Of a DNA stretch of 64,000 bases, positions 55,889 through 64,000 are shown one piece after another. The DNA lies in NCBI RefSeq assembly GCF_009296025.1, contig NZ_CP045178.1, forward strand, positions 4,216,001-4,280,000, read 5' to 3'. Both the position numbers and the translations under genes were made by a program. The DNA comes from Streptomyces tsukubensis. Its GTDB lineage: Bacteria; Actinomycetota; Actinomycetes; Streptomycetales; Streptomycetaceae. The notes beneath the pieces were generated by a model, which was not told the origin of the DNA, did no database searches, and saw only the letters and a program-made list of their open reading frames with translations. Position 1 is the first letter of the stretch. Each line of letters begins with the position of its first letter.

Positions 55889-58099
55889 TCACCGGCCCAG
55901 GCGTCCGCGGACCATACCGATCATGGAGTTGAGCTCCGCGACCCGCATACGCCTCGCCGCCACGTAGAACACACCGAGCAGGACGATCCCGCCCACGACA
56001 AGAGCGACCAGTGAGCCGCCGGCGCCGCTGCCGAGTGCCCTGGTCAGAGCGAAGGCGACGCCTCCGCCGACCAGGGCGGCGGGGACCGAGGCACCGATGA
56101 GTCTGGCGTACGTACGCAGCACGTGGGCGCCGTCCAGATCGCCGCCCAGCAGCTTGCGCAGCCTGCGCCAGGCGACTCCGACCCCGAAGACGTAGGCGAG
56201 ACCGTAGGAGGCCGCCATTCCGACCACTGCCCATTGGGCGGGCAGCAGGACGAAGCTGAGTCCGGAGGCGGCGGCGTTGACCGCGGCGACGATGACCGTG
56301 TTGTAGAACGGCGTGCGCGTGTCCTCGTAGGCGTAGAAGCCGCGCAGGACGACGTACTGCACCGAGTAGGGGATCAGGCCCAGGCCGAAGGCCATGAGGA
56401 TGTAACCGATGCTGCGTGCGCCGGCCTCACCCGAGCCGGCGTACAGGAGCGTCGTCATCGGGACGCCCAGGGCCAGGAAGGCGAAGGCGCAGGGCACGAT
56501 CGCCACCGCTGAGGTGCGTAGGCCGTAGGAGATGTCGTCGCGGACGGCTGCGGCGTCCCCGTCCACCGCCGAGCGGGAGATCCGCGGCAGGACGGCGGTC
56601 ATGACCGAGACCGTGATGATGGCCTGCGGCATCTGCCAGAGCAGGAGCGCGTAGTTGTAGGCCGTGATGCCGGTGCCGGTGTGGCCCTGCTTCTCGGCCA
56701 CGGAACCGGCCCAGGTCGCGAGCTGGGTGACGATGATCATGCCGAGCTGGTTGGCGAGGACGAAGAAGAACGTCCACTTGGCGAGCCCCAGCGCCTTGCC
56801 GAGGCCGTGGCCCCGCCAGTCGAAGCGCAGCCGCATCCGGAATCCGGCGTCGCGCAGGTAGGGGACCATCGCCAGGGCTTGTACGACGAGACCGAGCAAG
56901 GTGCCGATGCCGAGCAGCCGCACCCCCTCGGGGGTGACGTTGGAGGCGCTCACGCCGGAGTCGGTGTAGCCGCCGAACACCCAGATGAAGGCGCCGAAGG
57001 TGGCGATGATCACTATGTTGTTGAGGACCGGCGTCCACATCATGGCGCCGAAGCGGCCCCGCGCGTTGAGGATCTGGCCGAGGACGATGTGGACACCCAT
57101 GAAGAACATCGTCGGCAGGCAGTAACGGGCGAAGGCGACCGCCACGTCCAGCCGCTGGGGGTCCGAAGCGATCTTCGGGGACATCATCCAGATGAGGAAC
57201 GGGGCACAGAGCACACAGATCGTCGTGACGGCCGCCATCAGGGTCACGACGAGCGTCAGCAGACGGTTGGCGTAGGCCTCGCCGCCGTCGTCGTCGCTCT
57301 TCATGGCGCGCACCAGCTGCGGAATGAACACCGCGTTGAGAGCGCCACCGCCGACGAGGACGTAGATCATCGTCGGGAGGGTGTTGGCCACCTGATAGGT
57401 GTCGTTGAGTGTGCCGACGCCGATCGCCGCCGCGATGACGAGGGTGCGCAGGAAGCCGGTGAGCCGCGACACGATGGTGCCCGCCGCCATCAGCGCGCTG
57501 GACTTCAGGAGCCCGGCGGCGCGACTGCTCGATTTGGGGGGCACGGGGGCCTGCTGAGGCTCGGGCGTGGGCGCGAGAACTCCTGCGGCCGCCTGCGGAC
57601 CCCCGCCGGCCTGCTGGTCCTTGAAGAGGTGAGCGAACGCGTCGGGCTCGCGCCGTTCCTCGCCCGAGTGCGTCACCAGGTCGTCGACGCCCACGAACTG
57701 CACCGTGCGCGGATCGTCGGCGTACGGAAGGTGGCGCGAGGGCCCGTCGGGCTCCGGTGGCGGGGTCTGCGCCCAGATCCGCGGGTCGGGGGGGTACTGC
57801 GACGCGGCGGGCGGGGCGTAGAGGGGCTGAGTCTCCTGGTAGGTCCCCGGGGGCGGTGGGGGGTGCGCGGAGCGGTCGTAGAGCGCCTCGGTCACCGGAT
57901 CCTGCGCGCTGAGGTCCTGCGACCGGTAGGGATCCTGGTCGTAGGCGTCCTGGAGGTAGGCGTCGGGGGCGGGCGGCTGGGGCGGTTGCCCCTGATGGTG
58001 CGGTGGCTGCCCGCTGTACGGGGGGCCCGGAGGCGCGTCCCCGCCCTGTGCGGGGTCGCCCGCGCCCTGCCCGCGATCACCGTCGTACGGCGCGTTCAT
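55889..58099 (-). CDS. murJ: Lipid II flippase MurJ (MviN family)
   Basis: The protein has 736 residues. About 200 N-terminal residues are Pro/Gln/Gly/Tyr-rich and cytoplasmic; they precede some 14 transmembrane helices starting SSALMAAGTIVSRLTGFLRTLVIAAAIGVGTLNDTYQVANTLP, the MOP-exporter signature. It moves lipid II across the membrane for peptidoglycan synthesis. The pseudokinase gene follows by 85 bp, probably in one operon with the DUF6049 gene upstream. Confidence 0.95.
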   Translation of the reverse strand: MNAPYDGDRGQGAGDPAQGGDAPPGPPYSGQPPHHQGQPPQPPAPDAYLQDAYDQDPYRSQDLSAQDPVTEALYDRSAHPPPPPGTYQETQPLYAPPAASQYPPDPRIWAQTPPPEPDGPSRHLPYADDPRTVQFVGVDDLVTHSGEERREPDAFAHLFKDQQAGGGPQAAAGVLAPTPEPQQAPVPPKSSSRAAGLLKSSALMAAGTIVSRLTGFLRTLVIAAAIGVGTLNDTYQVANTLPTMIYVLVGGGALNAVFIPQLVRAMKSDDDGGEAYANRLLTLVVTLMAAVTTICVLCAPFLIWMMSPKIASDPQRLDVAVAFARYCLPTMFFMGVHIVLGQILNARGRFGAMMWTPVLNNIVIIATFGAFIWVFGGYTDSGVSASNVTPEGVRLLGIGTLLGLVVQALAMVPYLRDAGFRMRLRFDWRGHGLGKALGLAKWTFFFVLANQLGMIIVTQLATWAGSVAEKQGHTGTGITAYNYALLLWQMPQAIITVSVMTAVLPRISRSAVDGDAAAVRDDISYGLRTSAVAIVPCAFAFLALGVPMTTLLYAGSGEAGARSIGYILMAFGLGLIPYSVQYVVLRGFYAYEDTRTPFYNTVIVAAVNAAASGLSFVLLPAQWAVVGMAASYGLAYVFGVGVAWRRLRKLLGGDLDGAHVLRTYARLIGASVPAALVGGGVAFALTRALGSGAGGSLVALVVGGIVLLGVFYVAARRMRVAELNSMIGMVRGRLGR

Positions 58100-58145
58100 G
58101 GTTACCCCACCTCATCGTCCCCGGGCCGACCGGCCACGACATTGC

Positions 58146-60524
58146 TCAGCGGTCCACTCTCTCACCCGTGCCGGACGCCTCCGTGCTTTCCGGCTCGGTG
58201 TCCGGCGCCGGGTCACTCGGCTGCTTCGGACCGTCGGGGGCGGGCCCGGGGCCTGCCTCGCCGTCGGGCCTGGGCCCCGGGCCCGGTCCGGCGCCCTCCC
58301 CGTCGTCCGTGCCGCCGTCGCCAGGGCCACGGGACGCGGCTCGCTTGCGTTGCGTGTACATGCGCAACCCGGCGAGGACGAGCAACAGTACGCCGCCCGC
58401 GATGACGAACATCACCGTGATGGTGACCTCGGTGACCTTGACGTCGAAAAGGATGGGGCTGCCGTAGGCCTGACCGTCCTCCGTGTACAGCTGGGCCTTC
58501 ACCGTCACGGGGCCGTTGGCATTGGCGTTGGTGGTGAATTTGACCGACTGGCTGTGGCCGCTTGAGATCTTGACGGGCTGCTCCGAGTAGGGGCCGTCAC
58601 CGATCTTCAGCCGGGTGGGGTTGGTCGAGGTGAGGCGCAACCGGAGGTGCCGAACCCCCTGGAACAGGTTGTTCTGGACCGTCACCGGGATCGTGGCACT
58701 GCGGCCCGACAGCTTGGCCTCGGTCTTCTCGATGAGCTGCACCTGCCGAGTCAGCTCGTTCAGATACGAGGTCACGCTCTGCCGGTACCGGTCCGCCTCG
58801 ACCGGACGTCCCCGCCATGACGTCGACGTCTCGCGTTCCATGGCCCGCCCGAACGGTGTGACCACGCGCTTGGGCGCGTCGAGGACCGCCTTGAAGCCGT
58901 CCAGCTTCTCCTGGGTACCGCGGATCGCCTCGAACGCCGCATGCGGAAGGGCCTGCTTACGGAGGGCCGCGGGATAGGAGCCGGCGCCGGGCACACGGGT
59001 CGCGGCGTCCGGATCGGGCTTCGTGTCGGCCGCCGAGTCGAGGCTCTGCGGCAGCGACCAGCGTTCGTCGTCGAGTGCGTGCAGGGCCGTGGCCATCGTC
59101 TCCGCCTGGCTCGCTGTGGGCATGCGCTGCGGCGCCACCACGATGCTGCGCTGCCGCTCCTCGTCCTGGCGCGTGATCATGAGGCTCTGGGCGAGGAAGG
59201 CCTGTACCGCGAGGGTCGAGTTCTCCGCCCGGGTCATGTCGCCCTTGAAGGCGTTGGAGAGCCGCGAGTCCGACACCACGGCGGTGGTGCCGCCGCCGAT
59301 CGGGCGGGCCGCCGAGGGCGTGTACGGAAGGCTTGCGCTCTCCTGCACGCTGTCGCTGCCCGCGATGACCTTGCGGGCGCCCGCCGAGGTGGCGACGTCC
59401 ACGATCGAGGGGTCGATCGCGCCCTCCACCGGCCAGGCGAAATCCGTGCTCGGCCGTACGTGCAGGATCGTCTGGACGGTGACGGGGGCGACCTGGGTGG
59501 CGTCCTTGAGGTTGCTGAGCGAGCCGCTGACGTTCCGGCCGTTCTGCGCGATCGAGGCGAGGTCGGGGTCCGCGAAGGGCAGAGTGACGATCTTCTTGCC
59601 CTTGACCGCCTCCGTGAGGCTCTTCAGGAACTGCTTCGCGACATCCTGATTCCGGCCGGGCGTCGGCTTCCCCTTGGCGTTCTGGACGTTGTAGCTGCCC
59701 GTCATGGCGTCCACGGAGGCCAGCAGATCGGGATCGACGACCCAGGTGATGTCGAGGTCCTTGCCGAGCGTGACCAGCCGTTCGAGCCGCCCGCCGGGGG
59801 TGATCTCCTGAGCGAGGCTGTCGTTCTCGAAGAGCGGGGTCTGCTGCTCGTCGGAGGCGTTCTCCGCGGTGAGGTGTGTCGTGGAGATGAGCGGCCAGAG
59901 ATACGACGTGCGCGTCTGCCTGGCGGTGGGCTCCGACTGCCACGGCAGGAAGGTCCGCTTGATGCCGAGCACCTGCTCCTGCCAGGGCGCGGCCGTGGTG
60001 CGGCCCGCGAGGGAGACCCCGATCTGGTAGACGCCGTCGGAGCCGAGCTGGAGCTGCTTCACGGGGATGGTCATGCTGAACTTCTGGGTGATCCCCGGCG
60101 CCAGCTTCGCGAACTTCTCCGTGTACTTGCCGCCGACCTCGGTGCCGTCCGCGCCCGGTGTGTACCCGGAGCGGTGGGCGGCGTTGTCGATGGCGCTGCG
60201 CCCGCTGAGCATGGGGCCGACCCGCAGGGCCACATGCGCGTCGGTGACCTGCTTCTTGCTCTTGTTGGTGACGCTCCCTGAGACGGTGAGCGTGTCCCCG
60301 GGCACCGGCGCGGCCGGTGTGAGTGAATCCACCGACACATCGACGGTCCGGGATCCGGTGACGTCCGACGTGGCGGCCTTGACGGAGCCTGTCGACGCGT
60401 GAGCTGCGGGCAGCTGGACCAGCCCCGCCAGGAGCGGCACACCGGCTGTCAGCGCCGCGGCGCGCCGCAGCCACCGACGGGCTGGTGAGGGACGTGTCCC
60501 GGGAAATTGTGCCGCCTCGGCCAC
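58146..60524 (-). CDS. DUF6049-type secreted membrane-anchored glycoprotein-like
   Basis: The protein has 792 residues; GTG 60524 with GAGGGAC about 10 bases upstream is preferred over ATG 60587. A signal peptide (RRAAALTAGVPLLAGLVQLPAAHA) leads a large extracellular region with an N-terminal Ig-like part (VPGDTLTVSGSVTNKSKKQVTDAHVAL) and a C-terminal one (IPVTVQNNLFQGVRHLRLRLTS). One helix (VTITVMFVIAGGVLLLVLAGLRMY) and a Pro/Gly-rich cytoplasmic tail end the protein. It lies upstream of murJ in all Streptomyces I recall, suggesting an envelope role. Function unproven. Confidence 0.8.
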   Translation of the reverse strand: MAEAAQFPGTRPSPARRWLRRAAALTAGVPLLAGLVQLPAAHASTGSVKAATSDVTGSRTVDVSVDSLTPAAPVPGDTLTVSGSVTNKSKKQVTDAHVALRVGPMLSGRSAIDNAAHRSGYTPGADGTEVGGKYTEKFAKLAPGITQKFSMTIPVKQLQLGSDGVYQIGVSLAGRTTAAPWQEQVLGIKRTFLPWQSEPTARQTRTSYLWPLISTTHLTAENASDEQQTPLFENDSLAQEITPGGRLERLVTLGKDLDITWVVDPDLLASVDAMTGSYNVQNAKGKPTPGRNQDVAKQFLKSLTEAVKGKKIVTLPFADPDLASIAQNGRNVSGSLSNLKDATQVAPVTVQTILHVRPSTDFAWPVEGAIDPSIVDVATSAGARKVIAGSDSVQESASLPYTPSAARPIGGGTTAVVSDSRLSNAFKGDMTRAENSTLAVQAFLAQSLMITRQDEERQRSIVVAPQRMPTASQAETMATALHALDDERWSLPQSLDSAADTKPDPDAATRVPGAGSYPAALRKQALPHAAFEAIRGTQEKLDGFKAVLDAPKRVVTPFGRAMERETSTSWRGRPVEADRYRQSVTSYLNELTRQVQLIEKTEAKLSGRSATIPVTVQNNLFQGVRHLRLRLTSTNPTRLKIGDGPYSEQPVKISSGHSQSVKFTTNANANGPVTVKAQLYTEDGQAYGSPILFDVKVTEVTITVMFVIAGGVLLLVLAGLRMYTQRKRAASRGPGDGGTDDGEGAGPGPGPRPDGEAGPGPAPDGPKQPSDPAPDTEPESTEASGTGERVDR

Positions 60525-60718
60525 GTGCTTGCCCGTCCCTCGTCTGTGGTCTGTGGTCGGTGGTCTTGGGTTGCTGCGTCCACGCATGGTAACGATGCGG
60601 ACTGTGGCGAAGTGCCGCGGAGTGGTCCACATGATCGGAAGCGGTGTTCCCCGACCGTTCCGGAGGCCGATGGAAACGGTTCGGTCCCCGCCGTCGGCGC
60701 CACGTACCCTCTTCTGTT

Positions 60719-62167
60719 GTGCCGAACGCCAATGATGACAACCCCAGCGCACTGAGTCAGGTGCAGCACCGCGCGGTCAGCGAACTGCTGCGGGTCTCCC
60801 CTGTCGCGGATGATCTCGCCCGCCGTTTTGAGGAGGCCGGATTCTCCCTGGCACTGGTCGGTGGTTCGGTCAGGGACGCGCTCCTCGGGCGGCTCGGTAA
60901 CGATCTCGACTTCACCACCGATGCCCTGCCGCAGGACGTCCTCGCACTGGTCAAGCCGTGGGCCGACGCCGTCTGGGAGGTCGGGATCGCCTTCGGTACG
61001 GTCGGCTGTCAGAAGAACGGCTACCAGATCGAAGTCACGACATATCGCTCCGAGTCGTACGACAGGACATCCCGCAAGCCGGAGGTGGCCTACGGCGACT
61101 CCATCGAGGAGGACCTGGTCCGCCGTGACTTCACCGTCAACGCGATGGCGGTGGCCCTGCCGCGCAAGGAGTTCATCGATCCGCACGGCGGGCTGGACGA
61201 CTTGGCGGAGCGGGTCCTGCGGACTCCTGGCACCCCTGAGGAGTCCTTCTCCGACGATCCGCTGAGGATGCTGCGGGCCGCGCGCTTCGCCGCGCAGCTC
61301 GACTTCGAGGTGGCCCCCGACGTGGTCGCCGCCATGACGGGGATGGCGGGGCGGATCGAGATCGTCTCCGCCGAGCGCGTCCGGGGGGAACTGGACAAGC
61401 TGCTGCTCTCCGCCAACCCCCGCAAGGGGCTCACGCTCCTCGTGGAGACCGGCCTGGCGGATCACATCCTGCCGGAGCTTCCCGCGCTCCGTCTGGAGAG
61501 CGACGAACACCACCGCCACAAGGACGTCTACGAGCACTCGCTGACCGTCCTGGAGCAGGCCATCGCCCTTGAGGACGACGGGCCCGACCTCATCCTGCGG
61601 ATCGCGGCTCTGCTGCACGACATCGGGAAGCCCAGGACCCGCAGGTTCGAGAAGGACGGCGGGGTCTCCTTCCACCACCACGAGGTGGTGGGCGCGAAGA
61701 TGACGAAGAAGCGCATGACCGCGCTCAAGTACTCGAACGAGATGGTGAAGGACGTATCCCGCCTGGTCGAGCTGCACCTGCGCTTCCACGGCTACGGCAC
61801 GGGCGAATGGACGGACTCGGCGGTACGGCGGTACGTGCGGGACGCGGGGCCCCTGCTGAGCCGGCTGCACAAGCTGACCCGTTCCGACTGCACGACCCGC
61901 AACAAGCGCAAGGCCGGCGCCCTGTCGCGGGCGTACGACGGGCTTGAGGAGCGCATCGCGCGGCTCCAGGAGAAAGAGACGCTGGACGCCATCCGGCCGG
62001 ATCTCGACGGCAACCAGATCATGGAGGTGCTGGGGGTCGGGCCTGGCCCGGTGATCGGCCGCGCCTACCAGTTCCTGCTGGAGCTGAGGCTGGAGAACGG
62101 GCCCCTGGACCCCGACGCCGCCGCCGAGGCGCTCAAGACCTGGTGGGCCGAGCACTCCCAGGACTGA
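60719..62167 (+). CDS. cca: CCA tRNA nucleotidyltransferase
   Basis: The protein has 482 residues from GTG 60719. The catalytic motif LVGGSVRDALLGRLGNDLDFTTDA, the RRDFTVNAMA motif and the C-terminal HD domain (LLHDIGKP, HHHEVVGAK) mark a class II CCA-adding or PcnB-type enzyme. It restores the 3' CCA, which is needed here because the two tRNA genes in the window do not encode it. A TACCCT hexamer ends 8 bp before the start codon, so the transcript may be leaderless. Confidence 0.93.
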   Translation: MPNANDDNPSALSQVQHRAVSELLRVSPVADDLARRFEEAGFSLALVGGSVRDALLGRLGNDLDFTTDALPQDVLALVKPWADAVWEVGIAFGTVGCQKNGYQIEVTTYRSESYDRTSRKPEVAYGDSIEEDLVRRDFTVNAMAVALPRKEFIDPHGGLDDLAERVLRTPGTPEESFSDDPLRMLRAARFAAQLDFEVAPDVVAAMTGMAGRIEIVSAERVRGELDKLLLSANPRKGLTLLVETGLADHILPELPALRLESDEHHRHKDVYEHSLTVLEQAIALEDDGPDLILRIAALLHDIGKPRTRRFEKDGGVSFHHHEVVGAKMTKKRMTALKYSNEMVKDVSRLVELHLRFHGYGTGEWTDSAVRRYVRDAGPLLSRLHKLTRSDCTTRNKRKAGALSRAYDGLEERIARLQEKETLDAIRPDLDGNQIMEVLGVGPGPVIGRAYQFLLELRLENGPLDPDAAAEALKTWWAEHSQD

Positions 62168-62190
62168 GGGCCGGTGGCTGCGCGCGATAC

Positions 62191-62220
62191 GGCTCCATGT
62201 TTCACGTGAAACATGGAGCC
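62191..62220. terminator. parS: 30-bp palindrome containing parS site 10
   Basis: GGCTCCAT, the parS GTTTCACGTGAAAC (62199-62212) and ATGGAGCC form one perfect palindrome, just after the cca stop. It may serve both as ParB site and as terminator. Confidence 0.85.
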
Positions 62221-62241
62221 GTCGTGGTGGCGATGTGTGGT

Positions 62242-62302
62242 GCGCGGGCGGTCGTCCGGCTCCATGTTCCACGTGAAACATCAGCCGGACGACCGCCCGC
62301 GC
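62242..62302. terminator. 20-bp-arm hairpin with a near-parS in its loop
   Basis: Perfect 20-bp arms (62242-62261, 62283-62302) enclose GTTCCACGTGAAAC (62266-62279), one base off the parS consensus. The right arm includes the last codons of the transporter gene. It probably ends both convergent genes. Confidence 0.8.
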
Positions 62303-63546
62303 CACAGGGTGAGCGCGACAGCTCCATAGATCAGAGCCACCGCGGTCACGAGCGGCACCGAACGTCCGTCGGCCGGGAGGACGAGCGCGGCGACAGCCGC
62401 CGCTCCGACAAAGGCGATGTTGAACAGCACGTCGTAGAGCGAGAAGACCCGGCCCCGGTAGCCGTCCGCAACGGACGCCTGGACCACGGTGTCCGTGGCT
62501 ATCTTGGCCCCCTGGGTCACCACCCCCAGTACGAACGCGGCCACCATCATCGGCGCCTGCGCGAACGGCAGCCCCAGCGCGGGTTCAAGGAGCGCGGCGC
62601 TGGCGGCGCACAGAGTGATCCATCCGGTCGGCCCCAGCCGTCCCGCCGCGGCAGGGGTGATCACGGCCGCGACGAAGAATCCCGCACCGGATATCCCGAG
62701 GGCGAGGCCCAGCAGTGCGAGTCCGCCCTCCGTGCTGGACGTCCAGGCGTACCGGCACAACATCAGCACCGTCACCGTCAGTGCTCCGTAGCAGAAACGC
62801 ATGAGCGTCATCGCGGCCAGCGCGCGGGCCGCGCCCCGCCGTTCGGGCTCGGCGAGATGGCGGAGTCCCGACGTGAGTCCGTGGGCGGTGGAGGCCAGCT
62901 CGGCCCGCAGGGGACGCCTCTCCCCGTCCTCGTCAGGCCCGAGCAGACCCACCGGGATACGCAGTGCCGCTAGCGCGGCGCCCAGGTAGAGCGCCGCCCC
63001 GAGCAGGAGTACGGCGGCGTCGGAGCCCGAGCCGGCAAGCCGTACCGCGAAGGCCAGCCCACCACCGACGGTGGCGGCGAGTGTCCCGGCTGTCGGTGAG
63101 AGTGCATTGGCCATCACCAGCCGATCCGCGTCGACGACACGGGGCTGCGCCGCCGAGAGTCCGGCGAGTACGAAACGGTTGACCGCGGTGACACAGAGGG
63201 CCGCCACGTAGAAGAGCCACTGGGGGGTGGCGGCAAGGATCAGCAGCGCGGTGACGCAGGCCAGTGCCACACGCAGCGCGTTGCCGTAGAGGAAGATCTG
63301 GCGACGTCGCCAGCGGTCGAGGAGTACACCGGCGAAAGGCCCTATGAGCGAGTAGGGAAGAAGCAGCACCGCCATCGCGGAGGCGATGGCTCCCGGGGTC
63401 GTCTGCTTCTCCGGTGAGAACACGACGTAGGTGGCCAGGCCGATCTGGAACACTCCGTCGGCCGACTGGGAGAGCAGCCTTACGGTCAGCAGCCGCCGGA
63501 AATCCCGCAGGCTCAGAAGGACACGGAGATCACGTACGACGGGCAT
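62281..63546 (-). CDS. Major facilitator superfamily transporter
   Basis: The protein has 421 residues from ATG 63546. About 12 hydrophobic helices, with the motif LIGPFAGVLLDRWRRRQIFL between helices 2 and 3, typical of MFS drug-efflux-like proteins. Substrate unknown. It is convergent with cca and downstream of ino1. Confidence 0.88.
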   Translation of the reverse strand: MPVVRDLRVLLSLRDFRRLLTVRLLSQSADGVFQIGLATYVVFSPEKQTTPGAIASAMAVLLLPYSLIGPFAGVLLDRWRRRQIFLYGNALRVALACVTALLILAATPQWLFYVAALCVTAVNRFVLAGLSAAQPRVVDADRLVMANALSPTAGTLAATVGGGLAFAVRLAGSGSDAAVLLLGAALYLGAALAALRIPVGLLGPDEDGERRPLRAELASTAHGLTSGLRHLAEPERRGAARALAAMTLMRFCYGALTVTVLMLCRYAWTSSTEGGLALLGLALGISGAGFFVAAVITPAAAGRLGPTGWITLCAASAALLEPALGLPFAQAPMMVAAFVLGVVTQGAKIATDTVVQASVADGYRGRVFSLYDVLFNIAFVGAAAVAALVLPADGRSVPLVTAVALIYGAVALTLWRGRSSG

Positions 63547-63562
63547 GCGGAACAGCCTCACA

Positions 63563-63607
63563 TGTGCGGAGGGTCCCCGGGCAGGCAGCCAGGGGACCCT
63601 CCGCACA
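63563..63607. terminator. Terminator after ino1
   Basis: TGTGCGGAGGGTCCCC and GGGGACCCTCCGCACA, 16-bp perfect arms, lie between the ino1 stop and the transporter start. Confidence 0.88.
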
Positions 63608-63624
63608 ACGGTTCAGCGGGGAAT

Positions 63625-64000
63625 TCAGCGCTCGACCTCGCCGGCGATGAACTTCTCGACGTTGGCGCGGGCCTCGTCGTCGAAGTACTGGACGGGCGGG
63701 CTCTTCATGAACCAGCTCGACGCGGAGAGGATGGGGCCGCCGATACCGCGGTCCTTGGCGATCTTCGCGGCGCGCAGGGCGTCGATGATGACACCGGCGG
63801 AGTTCGGGGAGTCCCAGACCTCCAGCTTGTACTCAAGGTTCAGCGGCACATCGCCGAAGGCACGGCCCTCAAGGCGCACGTACGCCCACTTGCGGTCGTC
63901 CAGCCAGGCCACGTAGTCCGAAGGACCGATGTGGACGTTGTCGGCGCCGAGGTCACGGTCACGGATCTGCGAGGTGACGGCCTGCGTCTTCGAGATCTTC
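63625..64000 (-). CDS. ino1: Inositol-3-phosphate synthase, C-terminal part, cut by window edge
   Basis: The 124 visible codons read [102 protein letters not shown] and end at 63625. The segment [16 protein letters not shown] is the conserved catalytic region of myo-inositol-1-phosphate synthase, which makes inositol phosphate from glucose 6-phosphate, needed for mycothiol and phosphatidylinositol. The start lies beyond the window. Confidence 0.93.
   Translation of the reverse strand, partial: KISKTQAVTSQIRDRDLGADNVHIGPSDYVAWLDDRKWAYVRLEGRAFGDVPLNLEYKLEVWDSPNSAGVIIDALRAAKIAKDRGIGGPILSASSWFMKSPPVQYFDDEARANVEKFIAGEVER

Overview
The window is very GC-rich DNA with the conserved gene order that surrounds the chromosomal replication origin of Streptomyces: an XRE regulator and Ser/Thr kinase, tRNA-Ala/tRNA-Ile, gyrA, gyrB, a DciA-like gene, recF, gnd, dnaN, oriC, dnaA, rpmH, rnpA, yidD, yidC, jag, rsmG, parA, parB, trxA, trxB, sigM and its anti-sigma candidate, a pseudokinase, murJ, cca and ino1. 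Gene content, DnaA boxes of the type TTGTCCACA and ten perfect copies of the Streptomyces parS site GTTTCACGTGAAAC all support this genus.

Region 1 (about 1-22563) is an integrated mobile element. It sits against the 3' end of a tRNA-Ala(TGC) gene, with a tyrosine integrase beside it and, at the window edge, the first 472 codons of a MobF (TrwC-type) relaxase on the minus strand. Between them lies a long minus-strand array of small, mostly uncharacterised genes: a beta/gamma-crystallin-like protein, a zinc ribbon, a tandem-HTH protein, DUF3560 and DUF2786 proteins, an ArdC-like antirestriction protein, a protein with two ParB-type domains, and many hypotheticals. A short plus-strand operon encodes an HNH nuclease. 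The other attachment site is not in the window.

The most striking feature of the element is a repeated expression cassette. Six minus-strand genes or gene groups are preceded by nearly the same promoter (-35 TTGNCN, 18-19 bp spacer ending GAACRTGGT, -10 TTAATT), then by a 5'-terminal RNA hairpin whose loop always contains AGGGCAA. Nine start codons are preceded at fixed distance by the identical decamer CTCTCACCAG. Two of the cassettes lie in a duplicated block that also carries a 248-bp perfect direct repeat with a 157-bp internal hairpin. This looks like a start-associated-sequence regulon, and I know of no description of it.

Region 2 (22564-39715) is core chromosome: tRNA-Ala, regulator, kinase with a proline-rich tail, exported proteins, tRNA-Ile, the gyrase operon, recF, gnd and dnaN. 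Region 3 (39716-43236) is oriC with about 19 DnaA boxes, dnaA (with a repeat-rich domain II) and the dnaA/rpmH divergent promoter. Region 4 (43237-50430) carries RNA maturation, membrane insertion and chromosome segregation genes. Region 5 (50431-64000) carries thioredoxin, SigM, envelope assembly (pseudokinase and MurJ), tRNA CCA addition, a transporter and the 3' part of ino1. ParB sites are scattered through regions 2-5, several inside coding sequence, where they encode the peptide VSRET, and two in hairpins between convergent genes.
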